DNA of 5,996 nt from Chromatiales bacterium (GTDB lineage Bacteria > Pseudomonadota > Gammaproteobacteria > Thiohalomonadales > Thiohalomonadaceae), in NCBI GenBank assembly GCA_029864785.1, contig JAOTST010000111.1, forward strand, positions 1 to 5,996, written 5' to 3'. Below are positions 1-5,996 of the stretch, piece after piece; within the stretch, counting starts at the first letter, position 1, and each line of letters opens with the position of its first letter. Both the position numbers and the translations under genes were made by a program. Under the pieces are notes generated by a model. The model was not told the origin of the DNA. It saw only the letters and a program-made list of their open reading frames with translations, and made no database searches.

Positions 1-1553
1 GCGCTGGAGGTGATCACCAGCACCTTGGCTGGGTAGAGCTGCTTAACCCGCTTCGCCAACCACTTCACCCTGGGATCAAACTCTGTCCAGCTCTTTGGGG
101 CTGTCTCTACTGACTGATAAAGTAGCTCAGGACTCAGTAGCTGTTGCGCCTCAGAGGATTCGATCTCTTTAAGCGGTGACAAGGTGGCACTGTACTCCGC
201 CGGAAGTGGCAAAGGGTGTGCGCTAACGTTGCGCTTGGGGAAGCCCTTTACCGCATCACGAGTGTTGCGAAACAGGATGCGACCTGTGCCATGACGGTCG
301 AGCAGGTGCTCAATCAATCGCACGCTCGCCTGACGTCTCTCTTCACTGGTTGATGAAGGGTTCTCAAGCTGCGCCAAGTAGTTCCGGTTATCCCCCTCGC
401 TAAGGGTTGATGCAATAAACTGACGCGAGCTCTCATCGAGTTTCTCTCCGGCAATCAGCAGCTCCATCGTATCGGCGATGGGTCGATAGCTCTCCTCCTC
501 TTCGAGAAATGCCTGATAGTCGGAGAAGCGATCACTATCTAATAGACGCAGGCGAGCGAAGTGGCTCTCTTTACCGAGCTGCTCGGGCGTGGCCGTCAAC
601 AGCAGAACCCCCTGCGTTACCTGTGCGAGCGCTTCAATGGCCTGATATTCGATACTCGGCGCTTCGGGCGACCACTCAAGATGGTGCGCCTCATCGACCA
701 CCAGCAGATCCCACTCTCCCTCCAGTGCCTGCTGATAACGTAATGGGCTGCTCATCAAAAATTCGAGATTACAGAGAATGAGCTGTTCTGTGTGGAACGG
801 GTTGGACTGTCCACTACTCTCATCAAGCGCCTGACAGCGCGGCTCATCGAGGATCGTAAAGTGGAGGTTGAAGCGACGTAACATCTCGACCAGCCATTGA
901 TGCACCAGACTTTCGGGAACCACTATCAGCACCCGCTTGGCGCGCTCACTGAGTAGCTGCTGGTGCAGGATCAATCCCGCTTCAATGGTCTTTCCCAGCC
1001 CTACCTCATCAGCCAGCAGCACACGAGGGGCGTAACGGTTGGCCACTTCGTGGGAGATATAGAGCTGATGGGGGATCAGTGCGGTGCGTCCCCCTGCCAA
1101 TCCACCAATCTCAGAGCTGCTACGAGCGGCTTGATGCAGGTGGGTCTGATAGCGAAGCTCAAACCACTTATCGTGGTCAATCTGGCCGCTAAAGAGACGC
1201 TCGATCGGACGGTTGAGCTGAATGAAGTTATCGAGCCCCATCTCATTTAGCGCAACCAGAGTGCCTCCCTCATCGTATCCCAGATAGGTGATGAGGCCAT
1301 CCTCTTCATCAAGCGAGTCAACGGTCATAGACCACCCCTCGTGACTCTGCAGGTTATCTCCCTTGGCAAATTTTACACGCGTCAGAGGTGAATTCTCTTT
1401 GGCGTAGGTACGCTGTTCTTCGATTGCAGGAAAGAGGATGGTGACGGTACGGAAGTCGCTCGAAAGGACGCTACCAAGCCCAAGCTGTAGCTCAGCATCG
1501 CAGATCCAGCGCTGACCGGGAGCAAAGGTGTCTATTCTATTTTGGGTGCCCAT
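1..1553 (-). CDS. rapA: RNA polymerase-associated ATPase RapA (HepA), N-terminal ~517 residues, cut by window edge
   Basis: Swi2/Snf2-family ATPase that binds RNA polymerase and helps recycle it after transcription (family knowledge). My translation of the minus strand from the ATG at 1553-1551 stays open to the window edge. An N-terminal part (about 1-110, GQRW near residue 14) resembles the RapA Tudor-like region. The ATPase core follows: Walker A in DEVGLGKT with Lys188, the hydrophobic run VLIVVPE, DEAH at 287-290 followed by HLEWS, and motif III as LLTATPEQLG. After that come LFRNTRDAVKGFPKR and FDPRVKWL, both near-identical to E. coli RapA. The E. coli protein is 968 residues, so about 450 C-terminal residues, including the second helicase lobe, lie outside the window. 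Walker lysine and DEAH sit 5-7 residues later than in E. coli, which fits a slightly longer N-terminus. The Shine-Dalgarno is weak (GGA about 6 nt before the ATG). It is transcribed divergently from the FapA-like gene. Confidence 0.96.
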   Translation of the reverse strand, partial: MGTQNRIDTFAPGQRWICDAELQLGLGSVLSSDFRTVTILFPAIEEQRTYAKENSPLTRVKFAKGDNLQSHEGWSMTVDSLDEEDGLITYLGYDEGGTLVALNEMGLDNFIQLNRPIERLFSGQIDHDKWFELRYQTHLHQAARSSSEIGGLAGGRTALIPHQLYISHEVANRYAPRVLLADEVGLGKTIEAGLILHQQLLSERAKRVLIVVPESLVHQWLVEMLRRFNLHFTILDEPRCQALDESSGQSNPFHTEQLILCNLEFLMSSPLRYQQALEGEWDLLVVDEAHHLEWSPEAPSIEYQAIEALAQVTQGVLLLTATPEQLGKESHFARLRLLDSDRFSDYQAFLEEEESYRPIADTMELLIAGEKLDESSRQFIASTLSEGDNRNYLAQLENPSSTSEERRQASVRLIEHLLDRHGTGRILFRNTRDAVKGFPKRNVSAHPLPLPAEYSATLSPLKEIESSEAQQLLSPELLYQSVETAPKSWTEFDPRVKWLAKRVKQLYPAKVLVITSS

Positions 1554-1599
1554 TCAGATTCCGATTGTAGGTTGATCTTAGGTGCGATCTGGGCGAGAT

Positions 1600-1605
1600 A
1601 TTATA
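1600..1605 (-). promoter_or_regulatory. Candidate -10 element for rapA
   Basis: Read on the minus strand, 1605-1600 is a perfect TATAAT, about 47 bases before the rapA ATG. It is followed by a GC-rich stretch (CTCGCCC) where transcription would begin. No convincing -35 hexamer lies 16-18 bp upstream (the bases there read close to AGGATG), and there is no TG extension, so this rests on the -10 alone. Confidence 0.45.
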
Positions 1606-1659
1606 AGCCAAATAGCTCTCCCCATCCTGATTTAAAGGCTGTAAATCGGACGTAATTCT

Positions 1660-1675
1660 ATATTTTTAAAAATAT
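1660..1675. repeat. Perfect 16-bp AT palindrome
   Basis: ATATTTTT followed by its exact reverse complement AAAAATAT. It lies 106 bp before the rapA ATG and 118 bp before the FapA-like ATG. It contains only A and T, so it is a poor RNA terminator stem, and chance in AT-rich DNA is possible. An operator or DNA-bending site is the alternative. Confidence 0.4.
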
Positions 1676-1782
1676 TCCAAAAAAAGATTAAAGAAATAAA
1701 ATATATTGCAGATAATCTAGTATAAGTATAGATTGTAGATCGTTGATTTTTAATAATTAAGTAACTTTCAAGAAAATAAAAA

Positions 1783-1788
1783 TATAAT
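1783..1788 (+). promoter_or_regulatory. Candidate -10 element directly before the FapA-like start codon
   Basis: A perfect TATAAT ends only 5 bases before the ATG at 1794. If used, RNA would start at or next to the ATG and be leaderless. No Shine-Dalgarno sequence lies in the usual window before this ATG, which would be consistent. No good -35 hexamer is seen 16-18 bp upstream, and a TATAAT is likely by chance in DNA this AT-rich, so the call is weak. Confidence 0.3.
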
Positions 1789-1793
1789 TTCAT

Positions 1794-4073
1794 ATGCGCC
1801 TGCCCTTTCACTGTCCTCACTGCAATGCCGGTTACCAAATTCCTCGAGAGCATGATGGAAAGACTCTGTCGTGTGCAAAGTGCGGAGAACGGTTTGAAAT
1901 TCACTTTGAAGAAGGAGCAGAAAATAGTACCGCATCAGAAGACGGTACTCTCTTTATTCCTGTCGATGACTACACCCTACAGACGGGAAAGCTCGCATTA
2001 AAACTCAAATATATGAGTCGTGAACAACTCAAAGCCGTCCTCCAGAAGCAGCATGATCTTAAAGCTACAGGAGAGGATGTCCTCTTCGGTGAGCTACTGG
2101 TACGTGAAGGAGTTCTTACCGAGATTCAACGCAACTACGTTGTCTCTGTTCTGGAGCTCAATGAAATACGCAAAAGCGATGAACTCTTTGGCGGTATCGT
2201 TACACAAAACGATTTCACATCTAAAGACAAAGTCGATGAAAGTTTCAAAACCCAAAAAAGACTCTTCAACACAGATCAAATTAGTCGTTCAATCTCCGAA
2301 ATATTGACTGAAGACGGCTCCATCACCCCCCAGCAACATGATTGTGCTATTAAGGTACAAGAACGTATTCAACAACATATTGAAGAGGTTGGTCTTAGCG
2401 AACCGATTGCTGAACTGCTCTCTAAAGAGGGCGTTATCACCCCTGAAGAACTTACCACCATTTCTGATGGCGATGAAAAAGAGGAGGAGCTGATTGAAGA
2501 GTCGCTGCCACCACCCTTTATGATCAAAGTTTCAGGTGATCATCTCAGGGCATCACTAGTAATTCTTGAAGAGGCCACAGAGACCCCATCACTGGAAGCC
2601 GTTAAGGAGGAGCTTGAATCACAAAAAGTTATCTACAATCTCCTACCCGATGATGAGATTGAACAGTTTCTTCAGAGTATGCCCAGCGCAGATGAAACAA
2701 TTGATCTTGCTACAGGAATTGCTCCAGGAAAGTCAAAAGATGCCGTGATTGAGTGTGAATTTGATGAAGACCCTCTGAAAATTGGTCACATGAAGGCCAA
2801 TGGTGTTGTCGACTTCAAAGACAGAGGCGATATCCCGCAGGTGAAAAAAGATGAGCTTCTTGCGACGAAGATCCCCAGAGAGCAAGGCGAAAATGGCATC
2901 GATATTTTCGGTAAAAAGATCGATTCAAGAAAGCCAGATGACGTCAAGCTACGTTGCGGTAAGGGTGCTGAGCTATCGAGTGACCGAAAGAGCGTCACAG
3001 CAAAGATTAACGGTAAGCCCATAAAAACCCCCGCAGGTGTTGTCGATGTCCTCCCCTTGTTACAGATCAAAGGCGATGTCGGTCTGGAGACTGGTCATAT
3101 CCACTTTGATGGAGAAATTCAGGTCAAAGGCATGGTTGAGAGTGGTTTTGAGGTGACCGGGGGATCACTAACCGTTGATGAACTCGACGGAGCTACCGTC
3201 GATGTGCGTGGTGATCTTAACGTCAAGGGTGGCATCATCAAATCCAATGTACGCGTCGGCGGTAATTTAAAGGCCAAATACATCCGTAAGTCGGTCATCA
3301 ACGTCGTCGGAGATGCCGCAATCGCTACCGAAGTGATGCAGTCGGAAATAGAGATCGGAGGCAGCTTGATCTCAGAGAAGTGCCACCTCTTTGGTTCGAC
3401 AGTGGGTGCGGGAGAGGATATTACCTTCCATGATATCGGCTCAGATGCGTCAAAACCTTCAACCATTACCCTTGGAAGCAAAGGCGCTTACAGTGCCGAA
3501 AAAGAGGTGCTGAATAAGGCGATTGCCAAACAGCAGGCGGATATCGATAAGCTATCCAAAAACATTGCTGAACTTGAGACGCAAAATAATGCCCTCAACG
3601 AACAGATTGGAGAGGCCGCTCAAGTTCAAGACAAGGCGATGGTCAAAAAGCGAAATGAACCCGATGCCCCGGGAGTCGATGAAGAGATGAAGAGTGCCGA
3701 GACGGCGTTAAATCTACTGTTCGACTCTCAGGACAAGATTGCCAACGATATTCAGGATCTTCAGGCAAAGCAGCAGGAACACCTTGATGAGATAAACCAT
3801 ATTAAAAATGAGGTTGAAGCGATCGATGCTCTGGCCAAAAAAGAGAGTGAGAGTGAAATGGAGACGCTTGATACCCTGATTGAAACGGGCAGGAAGAAAC
3901 GTCAGTGTCTCCATGTAAAGGGGGAGATGTTTGAAAAAACAACCATCAAGGCACGCCGTACCTCCTTAACTACCGATACAAAAGTCCACAAAGTCTCTAT
4001 CTTTGAGGAGGAGTACACCGATAAAAGAGGTATTGAGACCTGGAGAATGAAGGTCGACAGTCTAAGAATTTAA
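1794..4073 (+). CDS. FapA/DUF342 family protein with N-terminal zinc ribbon and helical repeats (759 residues)
   Basis: An in-frame TAA lies 6 bases before the ATG, and the next Met is residue 74, beyond the zinc ribbon, so the start is firm. Domains seen: a zinc ribbon with Cys7, Cys10, Cys27 and Cys30 (two CxxC pairs); five degenerate repeats of about 20-24 residues (near 65-86, 98-121, 132-155, 167-190, 205-224) with the pattern LLxxxGxITxxQ; a FapA N-terminal-like segment (about 242-296); the DUF342 core with VVDFKDRGDIPQV (338-350) and ENGIDIFGK (366-374); a Gly/Val-rich repeating stretch (about 424-565) typical of the FapA right-handed beta-helix; a coiled-coil region (about 568-700); and a short beta-rich tail. 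There is no signal peptide or membrane helix, so it is probably cytoplasmic. FapA proteins are linked to flagellar assembly and polar localisation in some vibrios, but no flagellar gene is near here, so I give no symbol and no specific function. It is convergent with rpmA. Confidence 0.88.
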   Translation: MRLPFHCPHCNAGYQIPREHDGKTLSCAKCGERFEIHFEEGAENSTASEDGTLFIPVDDYTLQTGKLALKLKYMSREQLKAVLQKQHDLKATGEDVLFGELLVREGVLTEIQRNYVVSVLELNEIRKSDELFGGIVTQNDFTSKDKVDESFKTQKRLFNTDQISRSISEILTEDGSITPQQHDCAIKVQERIQQHIEEVGLSEPIAELLSKEGVITPEELTTISDGDEKEEELIEESLPPPFMIKVSGDHLRASLVILEEATETPSLEAVKEELESQKVIYNLLPDDEIEQFLQSMPSADETIDLATGIAPGKSKDAVIECEFDEDPLKIGHMKANGVVDFKDRGDIPQVKKDELLATKIPREQGENGIDIFGKKIDSRKPDDVKLRCGKGAELSSDRKSVTAKINGKPIKTPAGVVDVLPLLQIKGDVGLETGHIHFDGEIQVKGMVESGFEVTGGSLTVDELDGATVDVRGDLNVKGGIIKSNVRVGGNLKAKYIRKSVINVVGDAAIATEVMQSEIEIGGSLISEKCHLFGSTVGAGEDITFHDIGSDASKPSTITLGSKGAYSAEKEVLNKAIAKQQADIDKLSKNIAELETQNNALNEQIGEAAQVQDKAMVKKRNEPDAPGVDEEMKSAETALNLLFDSQDKIANDIQDLQAKQQEHLDEINHIKNEVEAIDALAKKESESEMETLDTLIETGRKKRQCLHVKGEMFEKTTIKARRTSLTTDTKVHKVSIFEEEYTDKRGIETWRMKVDSLRI

Positions 4074-4097
4074 CTGTCACAGATAATATTCAGATAT

Positions 4098-4125
4098 AAA
4101 AAAACCGCCCGAAGGCGGTTTTTTT
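4098..4125. terminator. Symmetrical bidirectional Rho-independent terminator
   Basis: Seven A, the stem CCGCC, a 4-base loop, GGCGG, then seven T, so each strand offers a stem plus U-tract. It lies 24 bases after the FapA-like stop and 21 bases beyond the rpmA stop, and serves both convergent genes. In the rpmA direction the loop reads UUCG closed by a C-G pair, a known extra-stable tetraloop. In the other direction the loop is CGAA, so termination is probably stronger for the ribosomal operon. Confidence 0.93.
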
Positions 4126-4146
4126 ATTTGGAGCCGTTCAACTGAA

Positions 4147-4404
4147 TTACTCAGCAACGATACTCACAAATTTGCGATTTTTTGGTCCCTTTACTTCAAA
4201 AACAACTTTACCATCTGCTTTTGCGAAAAGAGTGTGGTCATGACCGCAACCAACATTAACTCCAGCGTGGAAACGGGTACCACGTTGACGAACGATGATA
4301 TTACCTGCTGCAACAACCTCACCACCAAAGCGCTTTACGCCAAGACGTTTTGAGACCGAATCACGACCGTTACGAGTACTACCACCTGCTTTCTTATGTG
4401 CCAT
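4147..4404 (-). CDS. rpmA: 50S ribosomal protein L27 (bL27)
   Basis: Small basic protein of the large ribosomal subunit whose N-terminal tail reaches towards the peptidyl transferase centre (family knowledge). The 85 residues match bL27 in length. They start [16 protein letters not shown] and contain the typical LGVKRFGGE and the IIVRQRGT and HAGVNVG segments. There is no N-terminal leader extension before MAHKK, unlike the cleaved form of Firmicutes. An AGGAG lies 9 bases before the ATG. The gene follows rplU on the same strand after a 19-base gap, as in most bacteria, so the two are co-transcribed. A terminator follows directly, so no obg gene belongs to this transcript. Confidence 0.98.
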   Translation of the reverse strand: MAHKKAGGSTRNGRDSVSKRLGVKRFGGEVVAAGNIIVRQRGTRFHAGVNVGCGHDHTLFAKADGKVVFEVKGPKNRKFVSIVAE

Positions 4405-4423
4405 CTCAATATACTCCTACGAA

Positions 4424-4735
4424 TTACGCGCTAATGCCTTTGATCTCAAGCTCAGTGTAATACTGGCGATGACCTTGGCGTTTCATGTGGTGCTTACGAC
4501 GACGGAACTTAATGATATGTACCTTCTTCTCACGACCATGACCCAGAATGGTAGCAGTTACTTTACTGCCATCAACGGTAGGCGCACCCACTTTAATATT
4601 TTCACCATCGGCAACCATTAGAACCTCTGAAAGGTCAATATCGGTACCAACTTCATTTTCCAGCTTCTCTACTCGCAGCGTCTGACCTTCGGTCACACGG
4701 TACTGCTTTCCACCGGTTTTGATTACTGCGTACAT
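4424..4735 (-). CDS. rplU: 50S ribosomal protein L21 (bL21)
   Basis: Large-subunit protein that binds 23S rRNA. The 103 residues from [14 protein letters not shown] to KGISA equal the E. coli length, and the conserved basic block KFRRRKHH is present. The frame stays open upstream to an ATG at 4768, but the start at 4735 is preferred: it gives the family's usual N-terminus, has a GGAG 6 bases ahead of it, and the upstream ATG would lie at about the predicted transcription start. First gene of the rplU-rpmA operon, with its own promoter at 4781-4809. Confidence 0.98.
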   Translation of the reverse strand: MYAVIKTGGKQYRVTEGQTLRVEKLENEVGTDIDLSEVLMVADGENIKVGAPTVDGSKVTATILGHGREKKVHIIKFRRRKHHMKRQGHRQYYTELEIKGISA

Positions 4736-4741
4736 GCGCAA

Positions 4742-4745
4742 CTCC
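4742..4745 (-). promoter_or_regulatory. Ribosome binding site that fixes the rplU start
   Basis: GGAG on the minus strand within TTTGGAGTT, 6 bases before the ATG at 4735-4733. It supports that ATG over the in-frame one 33 bases upstream at 4768. Confidence 0.85.
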
Positions 4746-4780
4746 AAAAAACTGTTTGTTCGACTCACGAAAGAGCGGGG

Positions 4781-4809
4781 ATTTTACGCAGATCACCCAA
4801 CAAGGTCAA
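4781..4809 (-). promoter_or_regulatory. Sigma70 promoter of rplU-rpmA
   Basis: On the minus strand, TTGACC at 4809-4804, a spacer of exactly 17 bases, then TAAAAT at 4786-4781: five of six matches in each hexamer. Transcription should start near 4774, giving a leader of about 40 bases. The bases after the -10 read CCCCGC, a GC-rich discriminator as found at promoters repressed by ppGpp/DksA in E. coli, so growth-rate control is a reasonable inference. AT-rich DNA lies just upstream of the -35. The promoter sits entirely between yaiI and rplU. Confidence 0.85.
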
Positions 4810-4826
4810 TATGTATTGCCTATTAT

Positions 4827-5276
4827 TTAATAGCTTTTCACCAACAATTTATCGAGCTCGTTGGCAAAGTCACGTCGCTCCTTCTGACTAATCGGCGGAG
4901 GCCCTCCTGTAGCGATGCCCGCATCACGCATCTCGGCCATAAAATTGCGCATAGTCAGGCGCTGACGAATATTTACCTCGCTATATAACTCACCACGAGG
5001 ATTGAGCGCCAGTCCCCCTTTCTCAATCACCTCAGCAGCAAGGGGAATATCCGCCGTGATCACCAAATCATCAGGCTCCAACTGCTCTACGATGTAGTTA
5101 TCAGCCACATCAAAACCGGCACCAACCTGCACGGCACGAATATAAGGTGAACGTGGGTGTTGCATTGGCTGGTTGGCAACCAAAATTAGAGGCATTTCTA
5201 CACGTGCCGCTGCCCGGAAGAGCGTCTCCTTAATCACCTTGGGACAGGCATCGGCATCGACCCAAATTTGCTTCAT
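4827..5276 (-). CDS. yaiI: YaiI/YqxD family protein (UPF0178, DUF188)
   Basis: Conserved bacterial protein of unknown biochemical role. The family is often grouped with PIN-like nuclease folds, but that is not shown here. The 149 residues (E. coli YaiI has about 152) carry the family hallmarks: [14 protein letters not shown] at the N-terminus, [42 protein letters not shown] and [12 protein letters not shown]. The acidic cluster Asp-Ala-Asp near the N-terminus and the later TADIPLA Asp could bind metal (inference). The ATG is at 5276-5274 with only a weak GTGAG ahead. It lies 91 bases upstream of rplU on the same strand with no terminator visible between them, so some read-through into rplU-rpmA is possible. 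It is divergent from deaD. Confidence 0.95.
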   Translation of the reverse strand: MKQIWVDADACPKVIKETLFRAAARVEMPLILVANQPMQHPRSPYIRAVQVGAGFDVADNYIVEQLEPDDLVITADIPLAAEVIEKGGLALNPRGELYSEVNIRQRLTMRNFMAEMRDAGIATGGPPPISQKERRDFANELDKLLVKSY

Positions 5277-5321
5277 GGACTCACATTGTTGTTGGGAATA
5301 TTAATACACACTAATTAAATA

Positions 5322-5350
5322 CTGCAATAAGTTCAATTTATCCCTATAAT
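5322..5350 (+). promoter_or_regulatory. Candidate sigma70 promoter of deaD
   Basis: A perfect TATAAT at 5345-5350, followed by GC-rich ACGCGG. The best -35 at 17-bp spacing is CTGCAA at 5322-5327, only three of six matches. The start would fall near 5357, giving a leader of about 30 bases, much shorter than the long leader known for E. coli deaD. The 110-bp gap to yaiI must also hold the yaiI promoter, for which I see only weak candidates. Confidence 0.6.
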
Positions 5351-5386
5351 ACGCGGTTCTCTCCTCCCATATCCACAGGTATCTGC

Positions 5387-5996
5387 ATGGCTCCCGATCA
5401 GGCCGCCCTTCCTCCATTTAGTGAGCTGGGCCTCACACCCCAATTGCTCGACGCTCTCAATGAGATCGGTTACGAAACACCATCTCCAATTCAGGCCCAG
5501 ACCATTCCGTTGCTGCTTGAAGGCAAAGATGTGCTTGGTCAAGCGCAGACAGGTACCGGAAAAACTGCTGCCTTTGCTCTGCCACTGCTCGCCAATATCG
5601 ATGTACAGCGAAAAGAGACACAGGTACTGGTGCTGGCACCGACCCGTGAGCTGGCTATTCAGGTCTCCGAGGCATTTCAAAAATACGGTTCCAAGATGCA
5701 AGGATTCCATGTGCTGCCCGTCTATGGTGGCACTGACTATGCTGGCCAGATCCGTCAACTTAAGCGCGGAGCCCATGTAGTGGTCGGTACACCTGGTCGC
5801 GTCATGGATCACATGCGCAAGGGAACCCTTAAGCTAGGAGGACTCAAAGCACTGGTTCTTGATGAGGCCGATGAGATGTTACGAATGGGCTTTATCGATG
5901 ATGTCGAATGGGTGCTAGAGCAGCTTCCCAAAAAACGTCAGATTGCCCTCTTCTCAGCAACCATGCCGACGGTCATTGCCGCATTGCCAAAACCTA
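5387..5996 (+). CDS. deaD: ATP-dependent DEAD-box RNA helicase DeaD (CsdA), N-terminal part, cut by window edge
   Basis: Cold-shock RNA helicase acting in ribosome assembly and mRNA remodelling (family knowledge). The first 197 codons give a complete RecA-like first lobe up to motif III: Q-motif region with F11 and SPIQ at 33-36, motif I AQTGTGKT at 53-60, PTREL at 85-89, TPGR at 135-138, DEAD at 159-162 followed by [12 protein letters not shown], and SAT at 190-192. The block [14 protein letters not shown] matches E. coli DeaD exactly, favouring DeaD over RhlE, RhlB or SrmB. AGGT lies 6 bases before the ATG. After Ile197 the frame reads AALPKP, unlike the family. Adding one base after 5977 restores RRIAKTY, close to the expected sequence. 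This is either a sequencing or assembly error or a real frameshift. The second lobe and RNA-binding C-terminus are outside the window. Confidence 0.94.
   Translation, partial: MAPDQAALPPFSELGLTPQLLDALNEIGYETPSPIQAQTIPLLLEGKDVLGQAQTGTGKTAAFALPLLANIDVQRKETQVLVLAPTRELAIQVSEAFQKYGSKMQGFHVLPVYGGTDYAGQIRQLKRGAHVVVGTPGRVMDHMRKGTLKLGGLKALVLDEADEMLRMGFIDDVEWVLEQLPKKRQIALFSATMPTVIAALPKP

Larger units (their letters stand above)
1651..1793. other. AT-rich intergenic stretch upstream of the FapA-like gene
   Basis: The gap between the divergent rapA and FapA-like genes is 240 bp. Its right part (1651-1790) has 23 G or C in 140 bases by my count, about 16%, far below the flanking genes. It contains a perfect 16-bp palindrome at 1660-1675 and several A/T runs. 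I see no protein-coding or RNA gene in it. Such DNA is often curved and bound by nucleoid proteins, which is inference here. It must hold the control region of the FapA-like gene. Confidence 0.7.

Noticed and set aside
509..1250. Several plus-strand open frames within rapA
   Set aside because: They lie antisense to a clearly conserved RapA reading frame and carry no recognisable motif.
1563..1738. GATTGTAG present at both 1563-1570 and 1731-1738 as a possible binding-site pair
   Set aside because: Eight bases shared once, with no symmetry and no extension of the match, is expected by chance.
1554..1793. A sigma54 or flagellar sigma28 promoter for the FapA-like gene
   Set aside because: I looked for GG/GC dinucleotides at -24/-12 spacing and for TAAA with GCCGATAA and found neither, so a flagellar-type promoter is not supported.
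1632..1904. A 90-residue open frame on the minus strand across the AT-rich gap
   Set aside because: It overlaps the first 110 bases of the FapA-like gene in antisense, has a composition driven by AT richness, and resembles no family I know.
3119..3481. A 120-residue minus-strand open frame opposite the beta-helix part of the FapA-like gene
   Set aside because: It is low-complexity (Ser/Pro/Thr-rich) and arises as the complement of the Gly/Val/Asp-rich repeats. The plus-strand frame has the recognisable domains.
4736..4768. An 11-residue N-terminal extension of L21 from the in-frame ATG at 4768
   Set aside because: bL21 normally begins at MYAVI, the GGAG site sits inside this extension just before that Met, and the extra ATG lies within a few bases of the predicted transcription start.
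5299..5336. A yaiI promoter on the minus strand (TTGAAC at 5336-5331, or TTGCAG at 5327-5322 with TATTAA)
   Set aside because: In the first pairing the -10 is poor (TAGTGT); in the second the spacer is only 15 bases. A promoter must exist in this gap, but I cannot choose one.
5333..5812. A 159-residue minus-strand open frame and others opposite deaD
   Set aside because: The plus strand encodes all DeaD motifs in order through this stretch, so the antisense frames are shadows.

Overview
The window looks like chromosomal DNA from a gammaproteobacterium of moderate GC content. RapA, the L21/L27 pair, YaiI and DeaD all read as close relatives of the Escherichia coli proteins, but the gene order is not that of E. 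coli. The genus cannot be told from the sequence. No mobile element, CRISPR array, tRNA or rRNA was seen.

Layout from left to right: (1) positions 1-1553, minus strand, the N-terminal half of the RNA polymerase-associated ATPase RapA, cut by the left edge. (2) 1554-1793, a divergent intergenic region whose right half is extremely AT-rich (about 16% GC over 1651-1790) and holds a perfect 16-bp AT palindrome. (3) 1794-4073, plus strand, a 759-residue FapA/DUF342 protein with an N-terminal zinc ribbon and a run of short helical repeats before the DUF342 part. This is the least ordinary gene here. (4) 4098-4125, a symmetrical bidirectional terminator between convergent genes. (5) 4147-4735, minus strand, the ribosomal protein operon rplU-rpmA with a good sigma70 promoter at 4781-4809. 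(6) 4827-5276, minus strand, yaiI (UPF0178/DUF188). (7) 5387-5996, plus strand, the start of the cold-shock DEAD-box RNA helicase deaD, cut by the right edge. Its reading frame appears to slip by one base about 20 bases before the end.

Most of the window is housekeeping: transcription recycling (RapA), the ribosome (L21, L27) and ribosome/RNA remodelling (DeaD). The FapA-like gene stands alone between two housekeeping loci, with no flagellar, pilus or chemotaxis gene in view, so its role cannot be read from its neighbours. No clearly new multi-gene system was found. The points worth a second look are the architecture of the FapA-like protein, its probably leaderless or Shine-Dalgarno-free start, the apparent deaD frameshift, and the closure of the rplU-rpmA operon before any obg gene.
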